A stretch of DNA of 14,017 bases from Gammaproteobacteria bacterium. Lineage in GTDB: Bacteria; Pseudomonadota; Gammaproteobacteria; JAABTG01. The translations under genes were made by a program, and so were the position numbers. Under the pieces are notes generated by a model. The model searched no databases and was not told where the DNA came from. It saw nothing but the letters and a program-made list of their open reading frames with translations. The DNA lies in the NCBI GenBank assembly GCA_030066245.1, contig JASJBY010000038.1, positions 1 to 14,017 on the forward strand. Direction: 5' to 3'. Shown here one piece after another: positions 6,364-13,220 of this stretch; the first letter of the stretch is position 1; each line of letters begins with the position of its first letter.

Positions 6364-7209
6364 CTAGGGGACCGAACCCTGGGTGACTCGTTCCTTATCG
6401 GCCAGATCGCGATAAGACCTGACGGTCCGGTAGCCTTGATCGGCCAGCAAATCACGCACCCGTGGTGCCTGGTCATGGCCATGCTCCAGGAGCAGAACGC
6501 CGCCGCTGCGCAATGCACGTCCTGCCTCACGGCCAATCACGCGAATCGCGTCGAGGCCGTCTTCTCCGCCCACCAGGGCCCGGCGCGGCTCGAAGCGCAC
6601 GTCACCCTGCGCCAAGTGGGGGTCGCCGCTGGGCACATAGGGCGGGTTGGCGGCAATCAGGTGACACCCGGACGTGGCGAGCGCCCGACACCAGTCCATC
6701 TGCACCAGGCTGACGTTGGCGAGGCCCAGGCGACGCGCATTGCCCCGGGCTACGTGCAAGGCCTGCGGGGAGGTCTCCGTGCCCAGCACCCGGCAGGCCG
6801 GGCGCTCCCGGGCGATGGCCAGGGCCACGGCGCCGCTGCCGGTGCCCAGGTCCGCAATCAGCCATGCCGCCGCGGCCGGCACCTGCTCCAAGGCCCGTTC
6901 CACCAGCAGCTCCGTCTCCGGTCGCGGTATCAGCGTGTCCCCGGAAACCTGCAGCGGCAGGGACCAGAACTCGCGCCGCCCGGTCAGATAGGCCACGGGC
7001 TCGCCCTTCTCGCGGCGGGCCACCAGACGCTCGAAGGCTCGCCACTGGGATGCTGTCAAAACCCGCTCCGGCCAGGCGTAGAGCTGCGCGCGCCGCTGCT
7101 CCAGAACGTGGCAGAGCAGCACCTCCGCGTCGAGCGTGGCCGAATCGTGAACGCCGCTAAAGCGACCCGAGGCGTATTCCAGGGCACTGGCTATGGTGTG
7201 CTCGGCCAC
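6364..7209 (-). CDS. prmC: Peptide chain release factor N5-glutamine methyltransferase
   Basis: SAM-dependent methyltransferase (formerly HemK) that methylates the glutamine of the GGQ motif in release factors RF1 and RF2, raising termination efficiency. The product is 281 residues, close to the 277 of E. coli. Visible are the N-terminal helical substrate-binding region, YLTGRREFWSLPLQV, the turn IPRPETELLVE (about 94-104), the SAM motif ADLGTGSGAVALAIA (about 119-133) and the catalytic NPPY at 188-191 (AANPPYVPSGD). The start is GTG at 7209, supported by AAGGGAGG with 7-base spacing. It lies 19 bases after the stop of prfA, whose product is its substrate, in an operon with hemA. Identity is firm. 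Confidence 0.97.
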   Translation of the reverse strand: MAEHTIASALEYASGRFSGVHDSATLDAEVLLCHVLEQRRAQLYAWPERVLTASQWRAFERLVARREKGEPVAYLTGRREFWSLPLQVSGDTLIPRPETELLVERALEQVPAAAAWLIADLGTGSGAVALAIARERPACRVLGTETSPQALHVARGNARRLGLANVSLVQMDWCRALATSGCHLIAANPPYVPSGDPHLAQGDVRFEPRRALVGGEDGLDAIRVIGREAGRALRSGGVLLLEHGHDQAPRVRDLLADQGYRTVRSYRDLADKERVTQGSVP

Positions 7210-7216
7210 CGGGCGG

Positions 7217-7224
7217 CCTCCCTT
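7217..7224 (-). promoter_or_regulatory. Ribosome binding site deciding the prmC GTG start
   Basis: AAGGGAGG on the minus strand, within the 19-base prfA-prmC gap and 7 bases from GTG 7209. It is the strongest Shine-Dalgarno of the minus-strand operon and fixes the non-ATG start. Confidence 0.8.
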
Positions 7225-7228
7225 CGAG

Positions 7229-8317
7229 TTATTCGCCGAGGGCCGCGAGCTGGCTTGCCTGATGCTCCGCGATGAGGGGATCGATCACCTGGTTCAACCC
7301 GCCCTCCAGGATCTCCTCCAGCCGGTAGAGGGTCAGGTTGATGCGGTGGTCCGTGATCCGGCCCTGGGGGAAATTGTAGGTCCGGATGCGCTCCGAACGG
7401 TCGCCGCTGCCCACGAGACTCTTGCGCTGCGCCGCCTGCTCGGCGTCCTGCTTATCCTGCTCGGACTGCAGCAGCTTGGCCTGGAGCAGGGCCATGGCGC
7501 GGGCCTTGTTCTTGTGCTGGGAGCGCTCGTCCTGGCATTCGACGACGATGCCGGTGGGCAGGTGGGTCAGGCGAATGGCGGAATCGGTCTTGTTCACGTG
7601 CTGCCCGCCCGCGCCGGACGCGCGGAAGGTGTCCACCCGCAGGTCGGCGCTGTTGACGGCGATCTGCTCCACTTCGTCCACCTCCGGCATGATTGCCACG
7701 GTGCAGGCGGAAGTGTGGATCCGCCCCTGGGACTCGGTCTCGGGCACGCGCTGCACGCGATGGGCACCGGACTCGAACTTCAGCCGCGAGTAGGCGCCGT
7801 CGCCGATGACGCGGGCGATGATCTCCTTGTAGCCCCCCACCTCGCCGGGGCTCTCGCTCATCACCTCCACGCGCCAGCCGCAGGCCTCGGCGTAGCGGGC
7901 ATACATGCGAAACAGATCGCCGGCGAAAAGCGCCGCCTCGTCACCCCCCGTGCCCGCGCGAATCTCCAGGAACAGGTTCCGCGCATCCGCCGGGTCCTTG
8001 GGCAACAGCAGGATCCGCAGTCCGCTCTCGAGCTCCGCCTGGCGCTGCTCCGTCCGTTTGAGCTCCTCCTGGCCTAGCTCACGCATGGCAGGATCCGCGT
8101 CCGCGGCCATCTCACGGGCGGCCTCCATGTCGCGCGCATTGCCCAGATACTCGCGGAAAGACTCCACGACAGGGTTGATCTCCGCATACTCCTTGGACAG
8201 GGCCCGGAAGCGGCTCTGGTCGCCGATCACCCCCGGGTCGGCGAGCAGCCCCCCTACCTCGGCAAGGCGATCGCTGAGATTCTCGAGCTTTTCCCGGATG
8301 GAGCGCTTCATCGCCAT
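7229..8317 (-). CDS. prfA: Peptide chain release factor 1
   Basis: RF1 recognises UAA and UAG stop codons on the ribosome and triggers peptide release. The product is 362 residues, the standard length. The GGQ peptidyl-tRNA hydrolysis motif is at 237-239 (RASGAGGQHVNKTDSAIRL). The codon-reading tripeptide is P-E-T at 192-194 (RVPETESQGRIHTSA), which occupies the RF1 PxT position rather than the SPF of RF2. IRAGTGGDEAALFAGDLFRMY (from about 119) marks the domain 2 region. The start could be ATG 8317 or ATG 8311 (MAMKRSI); neither has a strong Shine-Dalgarno, and 8317 is chosen as the first. The gap to the hemA stop is 10 bases, so translation is probably coupled to hemA. Confidence 0.97.
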   Translation of the reverse strand: MAMKRSIREKLENLSDRLAEVGGLLADPGVIGDQSRFRALSKEYAEINPVVESFREYLGNARDMEAAREMAADADPAMRELGQEELKRTEQRQAELESGLRILLLPKDPADARNLFLEIRAGTGGDEAALFAGDLFRMYARYAEACGWRVEVMSESPGEVGGYKEIIARVIGDGAYSRLKFESGAHRVQRVPETESQGRIHTSACTVAIMPEVDEVEQIAVNSADLRVDTFRASGAGGQHVNKTDSAIRLTHLPTGIVVECQDERSQHKNKARAMALLQAKLLQSEQDKQDAEQAAQRKSLVGSGDRSERIRTYNFPQGRITDHRINLTLYRLEEILEGGLNQVIDPLIAEHQASQLAALGE

Positions 8318-8327
8318 GAGGGCCCGC

Positions 8328-9599
8328 TCAGGCGGAGTCGTCTCGCTTGCTCTTCAGGCCGAAGAACTCCCGGGCAACGTCCAGCACCTCATAGCGACCC
8401 TGGGAGCCAGCCTGGCGCATCTGGCTGCAGGGCTCGTGGATGAGCTTGTTGGTCAGCGTGTTGGCCAGGAAACGCACCACCTCTTCCGGATCGTCACCGC
8501 GGGCAATCATGCGCTGGGCCTTCTCGACGACTTCGTCACGCACGGCCATGGCCGAGTCCCGGTAGGCACAGATGGTGCTCACCGCCTCCTGGGCCCGCAA
8601 CCACCCCATGAAGTGAGAAACCTCGGTGTCGATGATCTCTTCCGCCTGCTCCGCCGCCTGCCGGCGGGAGCGGCGGTTCTCCTCGATGACCTCCTCCAGG
8701 TCGTCCACCGTGTACAGGTATACGTCGTCCAGCTCCCCGACCGCGGGCTCGATGTCCCGCGGCACGGCGACATCCACCATGAGCACGGGCTTGTGCTTGC
8801 GGGCGCGGATGGCGGCCTCGACGCTCGCCCGTCGCAGGACAGGCTCCTCGCTGGCGGTGGAGGTGATGATGATGTCCGCCTCCGCCAGGTGGGCGGGTAT
8901 GTCCGATAGATCGATGGCAAAGCCATCGAACTCGCCGGCGAGCCGCTGGGCGTTGGCCAGGGTGCGGTTGGCGACGATGAGCCGTCCCGTGTGGATCTCG
9001 TGCAGATGGCGGGCGGTCAGCTCGATGGTCTCGCCGGCGCCGACGAGCAGCGCCGTCTGCTTCGCCATGTCGTCGAAGATTTGCTGCGCCAGGCGCACGG
9101 CCGCAAAGGCCACGGAGACAGGGCTGGTGCCGATGGCCGTGTCGGTGCGCACCTGCTTGGCGACCGAGAAGGTGTGCTGAAAGAGTCTGCCGAGCAGCTT
9201 GCCGACGGTACCGGCGGTCTGCGCCGTACGATAAGCGTCCTTGACCTGGCCCAGAATCTGCGGCTCGCCCAGCACCATGGAATCCAGGCCGCTGGCGACG
9301 CGGAGCACGTGCCGCACGGTAGGCTGGGTATCAAAGGTATAGAGATAAGGACGGATCTCCTCCCGCCCGAGCTGGTGATAGGCCTGAAACCAGTCCACGG
9401 CACCGTCGGCCTGGTCACCGTGTCCGCCGCAGTAGAGCTCCGTGCGATTGCAGGTGGACAGGATGACGGCCTCGTCGAGACGCGCGCTCGAGACCAGGTC
9501 GCGCAAGGCCCCGATCACCCGTTCCGGCCCGAAGCTTACCCGTTCACGTATGGCGACTGGCGCCGTGTTGTGATTGATTCCTAACGCAAACAAGGACAT
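8328..9599 (-). CDS. hemA: Glutamyl-tRNA reductase
   Basis: First committed enzyme of C5-pathway tetrapyrrole (heme, siroheme, possibly chlorophyll) synthesis. It reduces glutamyl-tRNA(Glu) with NADPH to glutamate-1-semialdehyde. The product is 423 residues against 418 in E. coli. The catalytic Cys50 sits in VILSTCNRTELYC, the same position as in E. coli. SGLDSMVLGEPQILGQVKDAY (about 103-123), the NADPH-binding LLVGAGE (about 184-190) and a C-terminal dimerisation helix region are present. The open frame extends to 9719, but ATG 9599 (MSLFALGINHNTAPV) matches the conserved N-terminus. No good Shine-Dalgarno precedes it, which may limit translation. It is the first gene of hemA-prfA-prmC, divergent from the TPR lipoprotein gene. 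Confidence 0.97.
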   Translation of the reverse strand: MSLFALGINHNTAPVAIRERVSFGPERVIGALRDLVSSARLDEAVILSTCNRTELYCGGHGDQADGAVDWFQAYHQLGREEIRPYLYTFDTQPTVRHVLRVASGLDSMVLGEPQILGQVKDAYRTAQTAGTVGKLLGRLFQHTFSVAKQVRTDTAIGTSPVSVAFAAVRLAQQIFDDMAKQTALLVGAGETIELTARHLHEIHTGRLIVANRTLANAQRLAGEFDGFAIDLSDIPAHLAEADIIITSTASEEPVLRRASVEAAIRARKHKPVLMVDVAVPRDIEPAVGELDDVYLYTVDDLEEVIEENRRSRRQAAEQAEEIIDTEVSHFMGWLRAQEAVSTICAYRDSAMAVRDEVVEKAQRMIARGDDPEEVVRFLANTLTNKLIHEPCSQMRQAGSQGRYEVLDVAREFFGLKSKRDDSA

Positions 9600-9648
9600 C
9601 TTGACCAGTTGATGACGCTCTGACGGAGATTTTGGGAAATACCCTGTC

Positions 9649-9677
9649 TGAATACAAGCGAGGCGCAAAGCTGTCGA
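9649..9677 (-). promoter_or_regulatory. Candidate sigma70-type promoter for hemA
   Basis: On the minus strand, TCGACA (9672-9677; 5 of 6 to TTGACA) is followed after 17 bases by TATTCA (9649-9654; 3 of 6 to TATAAT). Spacing is ideal and the location is right, about 50 bases before the hemA start codon, but the -10 is poor. A guess from consensus only. Confidence 0.28.
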
Positions 9678-9796
9678 AGCCCTCACCGGAAAGGTAGTCG
9701 AGGAAATCGGCCTCGACACGGGAGGAAGGCTGGCGCTGAGTTGCGAGCTTGCGCGCGCCTGTTCTGTGGGTTAGGTTCCAAGTGACGGCCGACGAT

Positions 9797-9800
9797 AAGG
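9797..9800 (+). promoter_or_regulatory. Ribosome binding site for the LbcA-like gene
   Basis: AAGG lies 8 bases before ATG 9809. It favours that start over the upstream in-frame codon at 9749, which would put an extra 20 residues ahead of the lipoprotein signal peptide. Confidence 0.5.
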
Positions 9801-9808
9801 CACTCGAA

Positions 9809-11602
9809 ATGACATCACGAAATAGAATTAATTCAGCGCGCCGGGCCGCGTCCGGACGCTGCTCGGGCCTTGCGGCCACGCACATCAGGGTGCCCCTCAT
9901 CGGCCTGCTCGCGCTGACGCTCGGTGCCTGCGCGAACATGCGTCCGGCGCCCACGGACGAGGCGACCGAAGTCCAGGCCGCCGAACCCGCCGAGACAGCG
10001 GCCAAGCCACCCGGACGCGAGCTGGACCGGGAGTTGATCTACAAGCTGCTGGTGGCTGAGATGGCGGGTCATCGAGGCCAGCTGGATCTGTCTGTCGAGC
10101 ACTACGGGGAGGTGGCGAAGGCGACCCGCGACCCGAAAGTCGTGGAGAGGGCAACCCGCATTGCGGTGTTCGCCCGTGACGAGGCCGCCGCCATGGAGGC
10201 CGCGGAGCTCTGGATCGAAATCGCTCCCAAGAGCCACGAGGCACGGCGCATCCTGGTTTCCCTGTACCTCAAACAGGGACGCACCGACGAGGCCGTGCGG
10301 GAGCTGGACAACCTGTTCGCCATGCTCAACGTCACTCCCAAGCAGGCCAACGGCCTGATGGTGGAGATGCTGTCTCGCGAACGGGATAAGAAACAAGCCC
10401 TGGAGGTGATGGGTAAGTACCAGGAAAAGCGGCCGGATGATCCTGACGGCAAGCTGGCCCACGCAAGCCTGGCGGTTCGCGCCGGAGACCTGGACCTGGC
10501 CGCCAAGCTGCTGTCCGAGCTGCTGAAGGATCATCCCGAACACCGCAATGCCATCCTGCTGTATGCGAAAGTGCTCCAGGACCAGGGGAAGACCGCGGAC
10601 GCGCTGAAATACCTGGCGCGCCTGCTGGAGCTGGAGCCGGGCGACACCCGTTACCGCATGGCCTACGCCCGCCTGCTGGTAAGCGCGAAGCGTTTCGACG
10701 AGGCGCTGACCGAGTTTCGAACCCTCTCGGAGCAAAAGCCCGACGATGCGGACGTGCGCTACGCCCTGTCTCTGCTGCTTCTCCAGACCAACCGGCCGGA
10801 GGAGGCCGAGAAGCAGTTCGAGGAGCTCATCCGCCGCAATCAGCAGGTGGAAACCGCTCAATACTATCTGGGGCAGCTGGCCGAGACACGGGAAGAGCTG
10901 GACCTGGCCATCGAGCGCTATCGAAGGGTGGACGAGGGTCAGCACGAGATGGATGCGCGCATCCGCGTCGCCGTGCTGCTGGCGAAGCAGGACAAGCTAG
11001 ACGCGGCCCGCGAGCAGCTGCACGGCATCCGCACCCGCAACGTGCAGGAGAGCGTGCGCCTTTACCTGGTGGAGACCGAGCTTCTCGCCGAGGCGGAGAA
11101 GCTCGACGAAGCCATGGCCGTCTACGGCCACGCCCTCAAGGAGCACAAGGACAACAGCGACCTGCTCTACGCCCGGGCCATGCTGGCCGAGAAGATGGGC
11201 CGCCTCGAGCTGCTCGAGAGCGACCTGCGCAGCATCCTCTCCCGTGAGCCCAACAATGCTCAGGCCCTGAACGCCCTGGGGTATACGCTCGCGGACAGAA
11301 CCGACCGTTACGAGGAAGCCTACGAGCTCATCGCCAAGGCCCTGGAGCTGAAGCCCGACGATTACTACATCCTGGACAGCATGGGCTGGGTCCTCTACCG
11401 CCTGGGGCGCCATCAAGAGGCCCTCAAGTATCTGCGTCGCGCGGCCGAGGCGAGCGACGACGCCGAGGTCGCTGCCCACCTGGGGGAAGTCCTGTGGGTC
11501 ACGGGGGACAAGGCCGGGGCACGCCAGGTATGGGAAACCGCCCTGGAGACCACACCTGATGACGAGCGGCTGCTCGACCTGATGAAACGCTTCGGCCCGT
11601 GA
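9809..11602 (+). CDS. lbcA: TPR-repeat outer-membrane lipoprotein, LbcA-like
   Basis: A 597-residue tetratricopeptide-repeat lipoprotein. Residues 1-41 form a basic n-region, a hydrophobic stretch (VPLIGLLALTLG) and the lipobox L-G-A-C with Cys41 as lipidation site; Ala at +2 points to outer-membrane sorting. A low-complexity Ala/Glu/Pro linker (about 45-70) leads into helical repeats over the rest. TPR-like units include YLKQGRTDEAVRELDNLF, LLQTNRPEEAEKQFEELI, LADRTDRYEEAYELIAKALELKPDD and YRLGRHQEALKYLRRAAE. Pseudomonas aeruginosa PA4667 (LbcA) occupies the same place between hemA and lolB; it binds the periplasmic protease CtpA and promotes its degradation of peptidoglycan endopeptidases. 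Homology and position support the name, but whether this protein has a CtpA partner cannot be seen. Its stop overlaps the lolB start (GTGA). Confidence 0.75.
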   Translation: MTSRNRINSARRAASGRCSGLAATHIRVPLIGLLALTLGACANMRPAPTDEATEVQAAEPAETAAKPPGRELDRELIYKLLVAEMAGHRGQLDLSVEHYGEVAKATRDPKVVERATRIAVFARDEAAAMEAAELWIEIAPKSHEARRILVSLYLKQGRTDEAVRELDNLFAMLNVTPKQANGLMVEMLSRERDKKQALEVMGKYQEKRPDDPDGKLAHASLAVRAGDLDLAAKLLSELLKDHPEHRNAILLYAKVLQDQGKTADALKYLARLLELEPGDTRYRMAYARLLVSAKRFDEALTEFRTLSEQKPDDADVRYALSLLLLQTNRPEEAEKQFEELIRRNQQVETAQYYLGQLAETREELDLAIERYRRVDEGQHEMDARIRVAVLLAKQDKLDAAREQLHGIRTRNVQESVRLYLVETELLAEAEKLDEAMAVYGHALKEHKDNSDLLYARAMLAEKMGRLELLESDLRSILSREPNNAQALNALGYTLADRTDRYEEAYELIAKALELKPDDYYILDSMGWVLYRLGRHQEALKYLRRAAEASDDAEVAAHLGEVLWVTGDKAGARQVWETALETTPDDERLLDLMKRFGP

Positions 11603-12195
11603 GGCGACTGCTGGGCGTCGGTCTGGCCGCGCTGCTTGCCGGGTGCGCCTCCGCCCCTCCTAAGGTCGCCGATCCGGAAGCCGCCTGGCAGGAGCGTCGC
11701 GATCGGTTCGCGGGCCTCACCAACTGGACCGCCACCGGCAAAGTCGCCATACGCACCGAGGAAGAAGCCTGGTCAGCCACCCTGCACTGGGTTCAGGACC
11801 AGGCCGAGTATCGGATCCGCCTGATTGCCCCCTTGGGCCAGGGTACGCTGCAGATCGCCGGCGACGACTCGCGGGTCGAGCTGCGCACCTCGGAGGACAG
11901 GATCTACCGTGCCGTGGATCCCGAGTCGCTGCTCTCCGACACCCTGGGCTGGTCGGTGCCGGTCAAGGGACTGCGCTTCTGGATGACCGGGCTGGACGAT
12001 CCCTACGGCCCTCCGCCGGAGCATCGCCTGGACGTGAGCGGACGGCTGCAGCATCTGAGTCAGTCCGGCTGGAGTATCGACTATCAGCGCTACGAAGACG
12101 ACGCACCGCTGGCGCTGCCCACCAAGCTGAAGCTCCACAACAAGGGACTCGCCATGCGCGTGGTGGTGAACCGGTGGGAGCTGGAGCGGCCGTGA
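11599..12195 (+). CDS. lolB: Outer-membrane lipoprotein insertion protein LolB
   Basis: LolB takes lipoproteins from the periplasmic carrier LolA and inserts them into the inner leaflet of the outer membrane; it is itself a lipoprotein. The product is 198 residues (E. coli 207). A very short signal peptide ends in the lipobox L-A-G-C with Cys16 and Ala at +2. Family-like segments are WTATGKVAIRTEEEAWSATLHW, the YRIRLIAPLGQGTLQIAGD strand-loop region, VPVKGLRFWMTGL and the closing LPTKLKLHNKGLAMRVVVNRWEL. The start is GTG 11599, overlapping the upstream stop by 4 bases (GTGA). No good Shine-Dalgarno precedes it, so translation is probably coupled to the LbcA-like gene. It ends in a second GTGA overlap with ispE. 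Confidence 0.94.
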   Translation: MRRLLGVGLAALLAGCASAPPKVADPEAAWQERRDRFAGLTNWTATGKVAIRTEEEAWSATLHWVQDQAEYRIRLIAPLGQGTLQIAGDDSRVELRTSEDRIYRAVDPESLLSDTLGWSVPVKGLRFWMTGLDDPYGPPPEHRLDVSGRLQHLSQSGWSIDYQRYEDDAPLALPTKLKLHNKGLAMRVVVNRWELERP

Positions 12196-13070
12196 AGGCC
12201 TGGCCCGCACCGGGCAAGCTCAATCTGTTCCTGCACGTCACCGGACGCCGAGCGGACGGCTACCACAATCTGCAGACGGTGTTTCAGTTCCTGGAGATCG
12301 GCGACCGGATCCGCCTGGCCGTGCGGCGCGACGGCCGCATCCGGCTGACAACGCCCCTGCACCAGGTAGCCGCCGAGCAGAACCTGGTGGTGCGGGCGGC
12401 GCGCCGCCTGCAGGCGGCGGCCGCAGTGTCTCTCGGCGTGGACATCGAGCTGGAGAAGCACCTGCCCGTCGGCGGCGGCCTGGGCGGCGGCAGCTCCGAT
12501 GCGGCCACCACCCTGGTGGCCCTGAACCGCCTCTGGGCGCTGGATCTGCCGAAGGACCGCCTCGCGGATCTGGGGCTTGAGCTCGGTGCCGACGTGCCCG
12601 TGTTCGTGCAGGGCCGGGCGGCCTGGGGCGAAGGGGTGGGCGAACGCCTCTCACCCGTGGTCCTCGACGAACCCTGGTACCTGGTGGTCAACCCGGGCTG
12701 CCAGGTGTCCACGGCCGCCATCTTCGCAGCCCCGGAATTGACACGCCATACGGCCCCGATGACAATACCTGCGCCCCTTCTGGGGCCGCGTCCACAGGGC
12801 GCGTCGTCGGCCGTGCGCGAGCTCATGGCAAACACGCGAAACGACTGCGAGCCCGTGGTCCGACATCAGTACACCGCCGTTGATGAGGCACTTCGCTGGC
12901 TGGCAGCCATCGCTCCGGCCAGAATGACCGGCACGGGGGCCTGTGTGTTCGCGGCATTCTCCAGCGAGCAAGCCGCCAGGGAGGCACACGAGCAGCTCCC
13001 CGACTGCTGGTCCGGCTTTGTATCGAGGGGCAGAAATCACTCCTCCCTGCATGACGCCGACAGCGGCTAG
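12192..13070 (+). CDS. ispE: 4-diphosphocytidyl-2-C-methyl-D-erythritol kinase
   Basis: GHMP-family kinase of the MEP (non-mevalonate) isoprenoid pathway; it phosphorylates the 2-hydroxyl of CDP-methylerythritol using ATP. The product is 292 residues (E. coli 283). PAPGKLNLFLHVTGRRADGYH carries the substrate-site lysine (Lys9). The glycine-rich ATP loop LPVGGGLGGGSSDAATTL covers about 91-108, the predicted catalytic Asp134 is in LGADVPVF, and MTGTGACVFAAF is the third GHMP motif. GTG 12192 is preferred because it makes a GTGA overlap with the lolB stop and has GGAG at 12183-12186; another in-frame GTG at 12174 is possible. In E. coli the same neighbours (prs, ispE, lolB, hemA) are present. 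Identity is firm; the start is moderately sure. Confidence 0.96.
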   Translation: MKAWPAPGKLNLFLHVTGRRADGYHNLQTVFQFLEIGDRIRLAVRRDGRIRLTTPLHQVAAEQNLVVRAARRLQAAAAVSLGVDIELEKHLPVGGGLGGGSSDAATTLVALNRLWALDLPKDRLADLGLELGADVPVFVQGRAAWGEGVGERLSPVVLDEPWYLVVNPGCQVSTAAIFAAPELTRHTAPMTIPAPLLGPRPQGASSAVRELMANTRNDCEPVVRHQYTAVDEALRWLAAIAPARMTGTGACVFAAFSSEQAAREAHEQLPDCWSGFVSRGRNHSSLHDADSG

Positions 13071-13097
13071 GGTCGCGGCGGTGAACACCGTTTCTGA

Positions 13098-13172
13098 TGG
13101 GGTGTAGCCAAGCGGTAAGGCACTGGGTTTTGGTCCCAGCATTCCCAGGTTCGAATCCTGGCACCCCAGCCA
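13098..13172 (+). tRNA. tRNA-Gln (anticodon UUG)
   Basis: A full cloverleaf can be drawn. The acceptor arms are TGGGGTG (13098-13104) and CACCCCA (13162-13168), perfectly paired. The anticodon stem CTGGG/CCCAG (13123-13127, 13135-13139) encloses loop TTTTGGT with anticodon TTG at 13130-13132. The T arm CCAGG-TTCGAAT-CCTGG covers 13145-13161. Discriminator G is at 13169 and CCA at 13170-13172 is encoded. The U1-A72 end pair and discriminator G are typical of bacterial tRNA-Gln. It lies 27 bases after ispE and 48 before prs, so it is probably cut out of the ispE-prs transcript. Confidence 0.96.
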
Positions 13173-13207
13173 ACCAGTCTGTTTGCCCGCGACGGACCGA
13201 CCTGCAG

Positions 13208-13213
13208 AGAGGA
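13208..13213 (+). promoter_or_regulatory. Ribosome binding site deciding the prs GTG start
   Basis: AGAGGA is 7 bases before GTG 13221. It supports that start over the in-frame ATG codons at 13239 and 13242, which have no Shine-Dalgarno. Confidence 0.7.
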
Positions 13214-13220
13214 TCTGCCC

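Larger units (their letters stand above)
9600..9808. other. Divergent promoter region hemA / lbcA-lolB-ispE (209 bp)
   Basis: Non-coding region between two divergently read operons, so it should hold at least two promoters. A candidate hemA promoter is listed separately. In the plus direction I found only weak matches, such as TTGACC at 9601-9606 with no -10 at proper spacing. The region is somewhat richer in A and T than its surroundings around 9625-9660. No dyad operator stands out. Confidence 0.5.

Noticed and set aside
7193..8077. 294-codon plus-strand open frame opposite prfA and prmC
   Set aside because: Leu/Gly/His-rich mirror frame of prfA, whose GGQ and PxT motifs make the minus strand the coding one.
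9833..10945. 370-codon minus-strand open frame opposite the TPR lipoprotein gene
   Set aside because: Antisense image of the TPR repeats, rich in Leu, Gln and Gly in a periodic way; no start signal.
13098..13172. tRNA-Gln as attachment site of an integrated element
   Set aside because: It is followed directly by the normal neighbour prs, with no integrase and no second copy of the tRNA 3' end in view.
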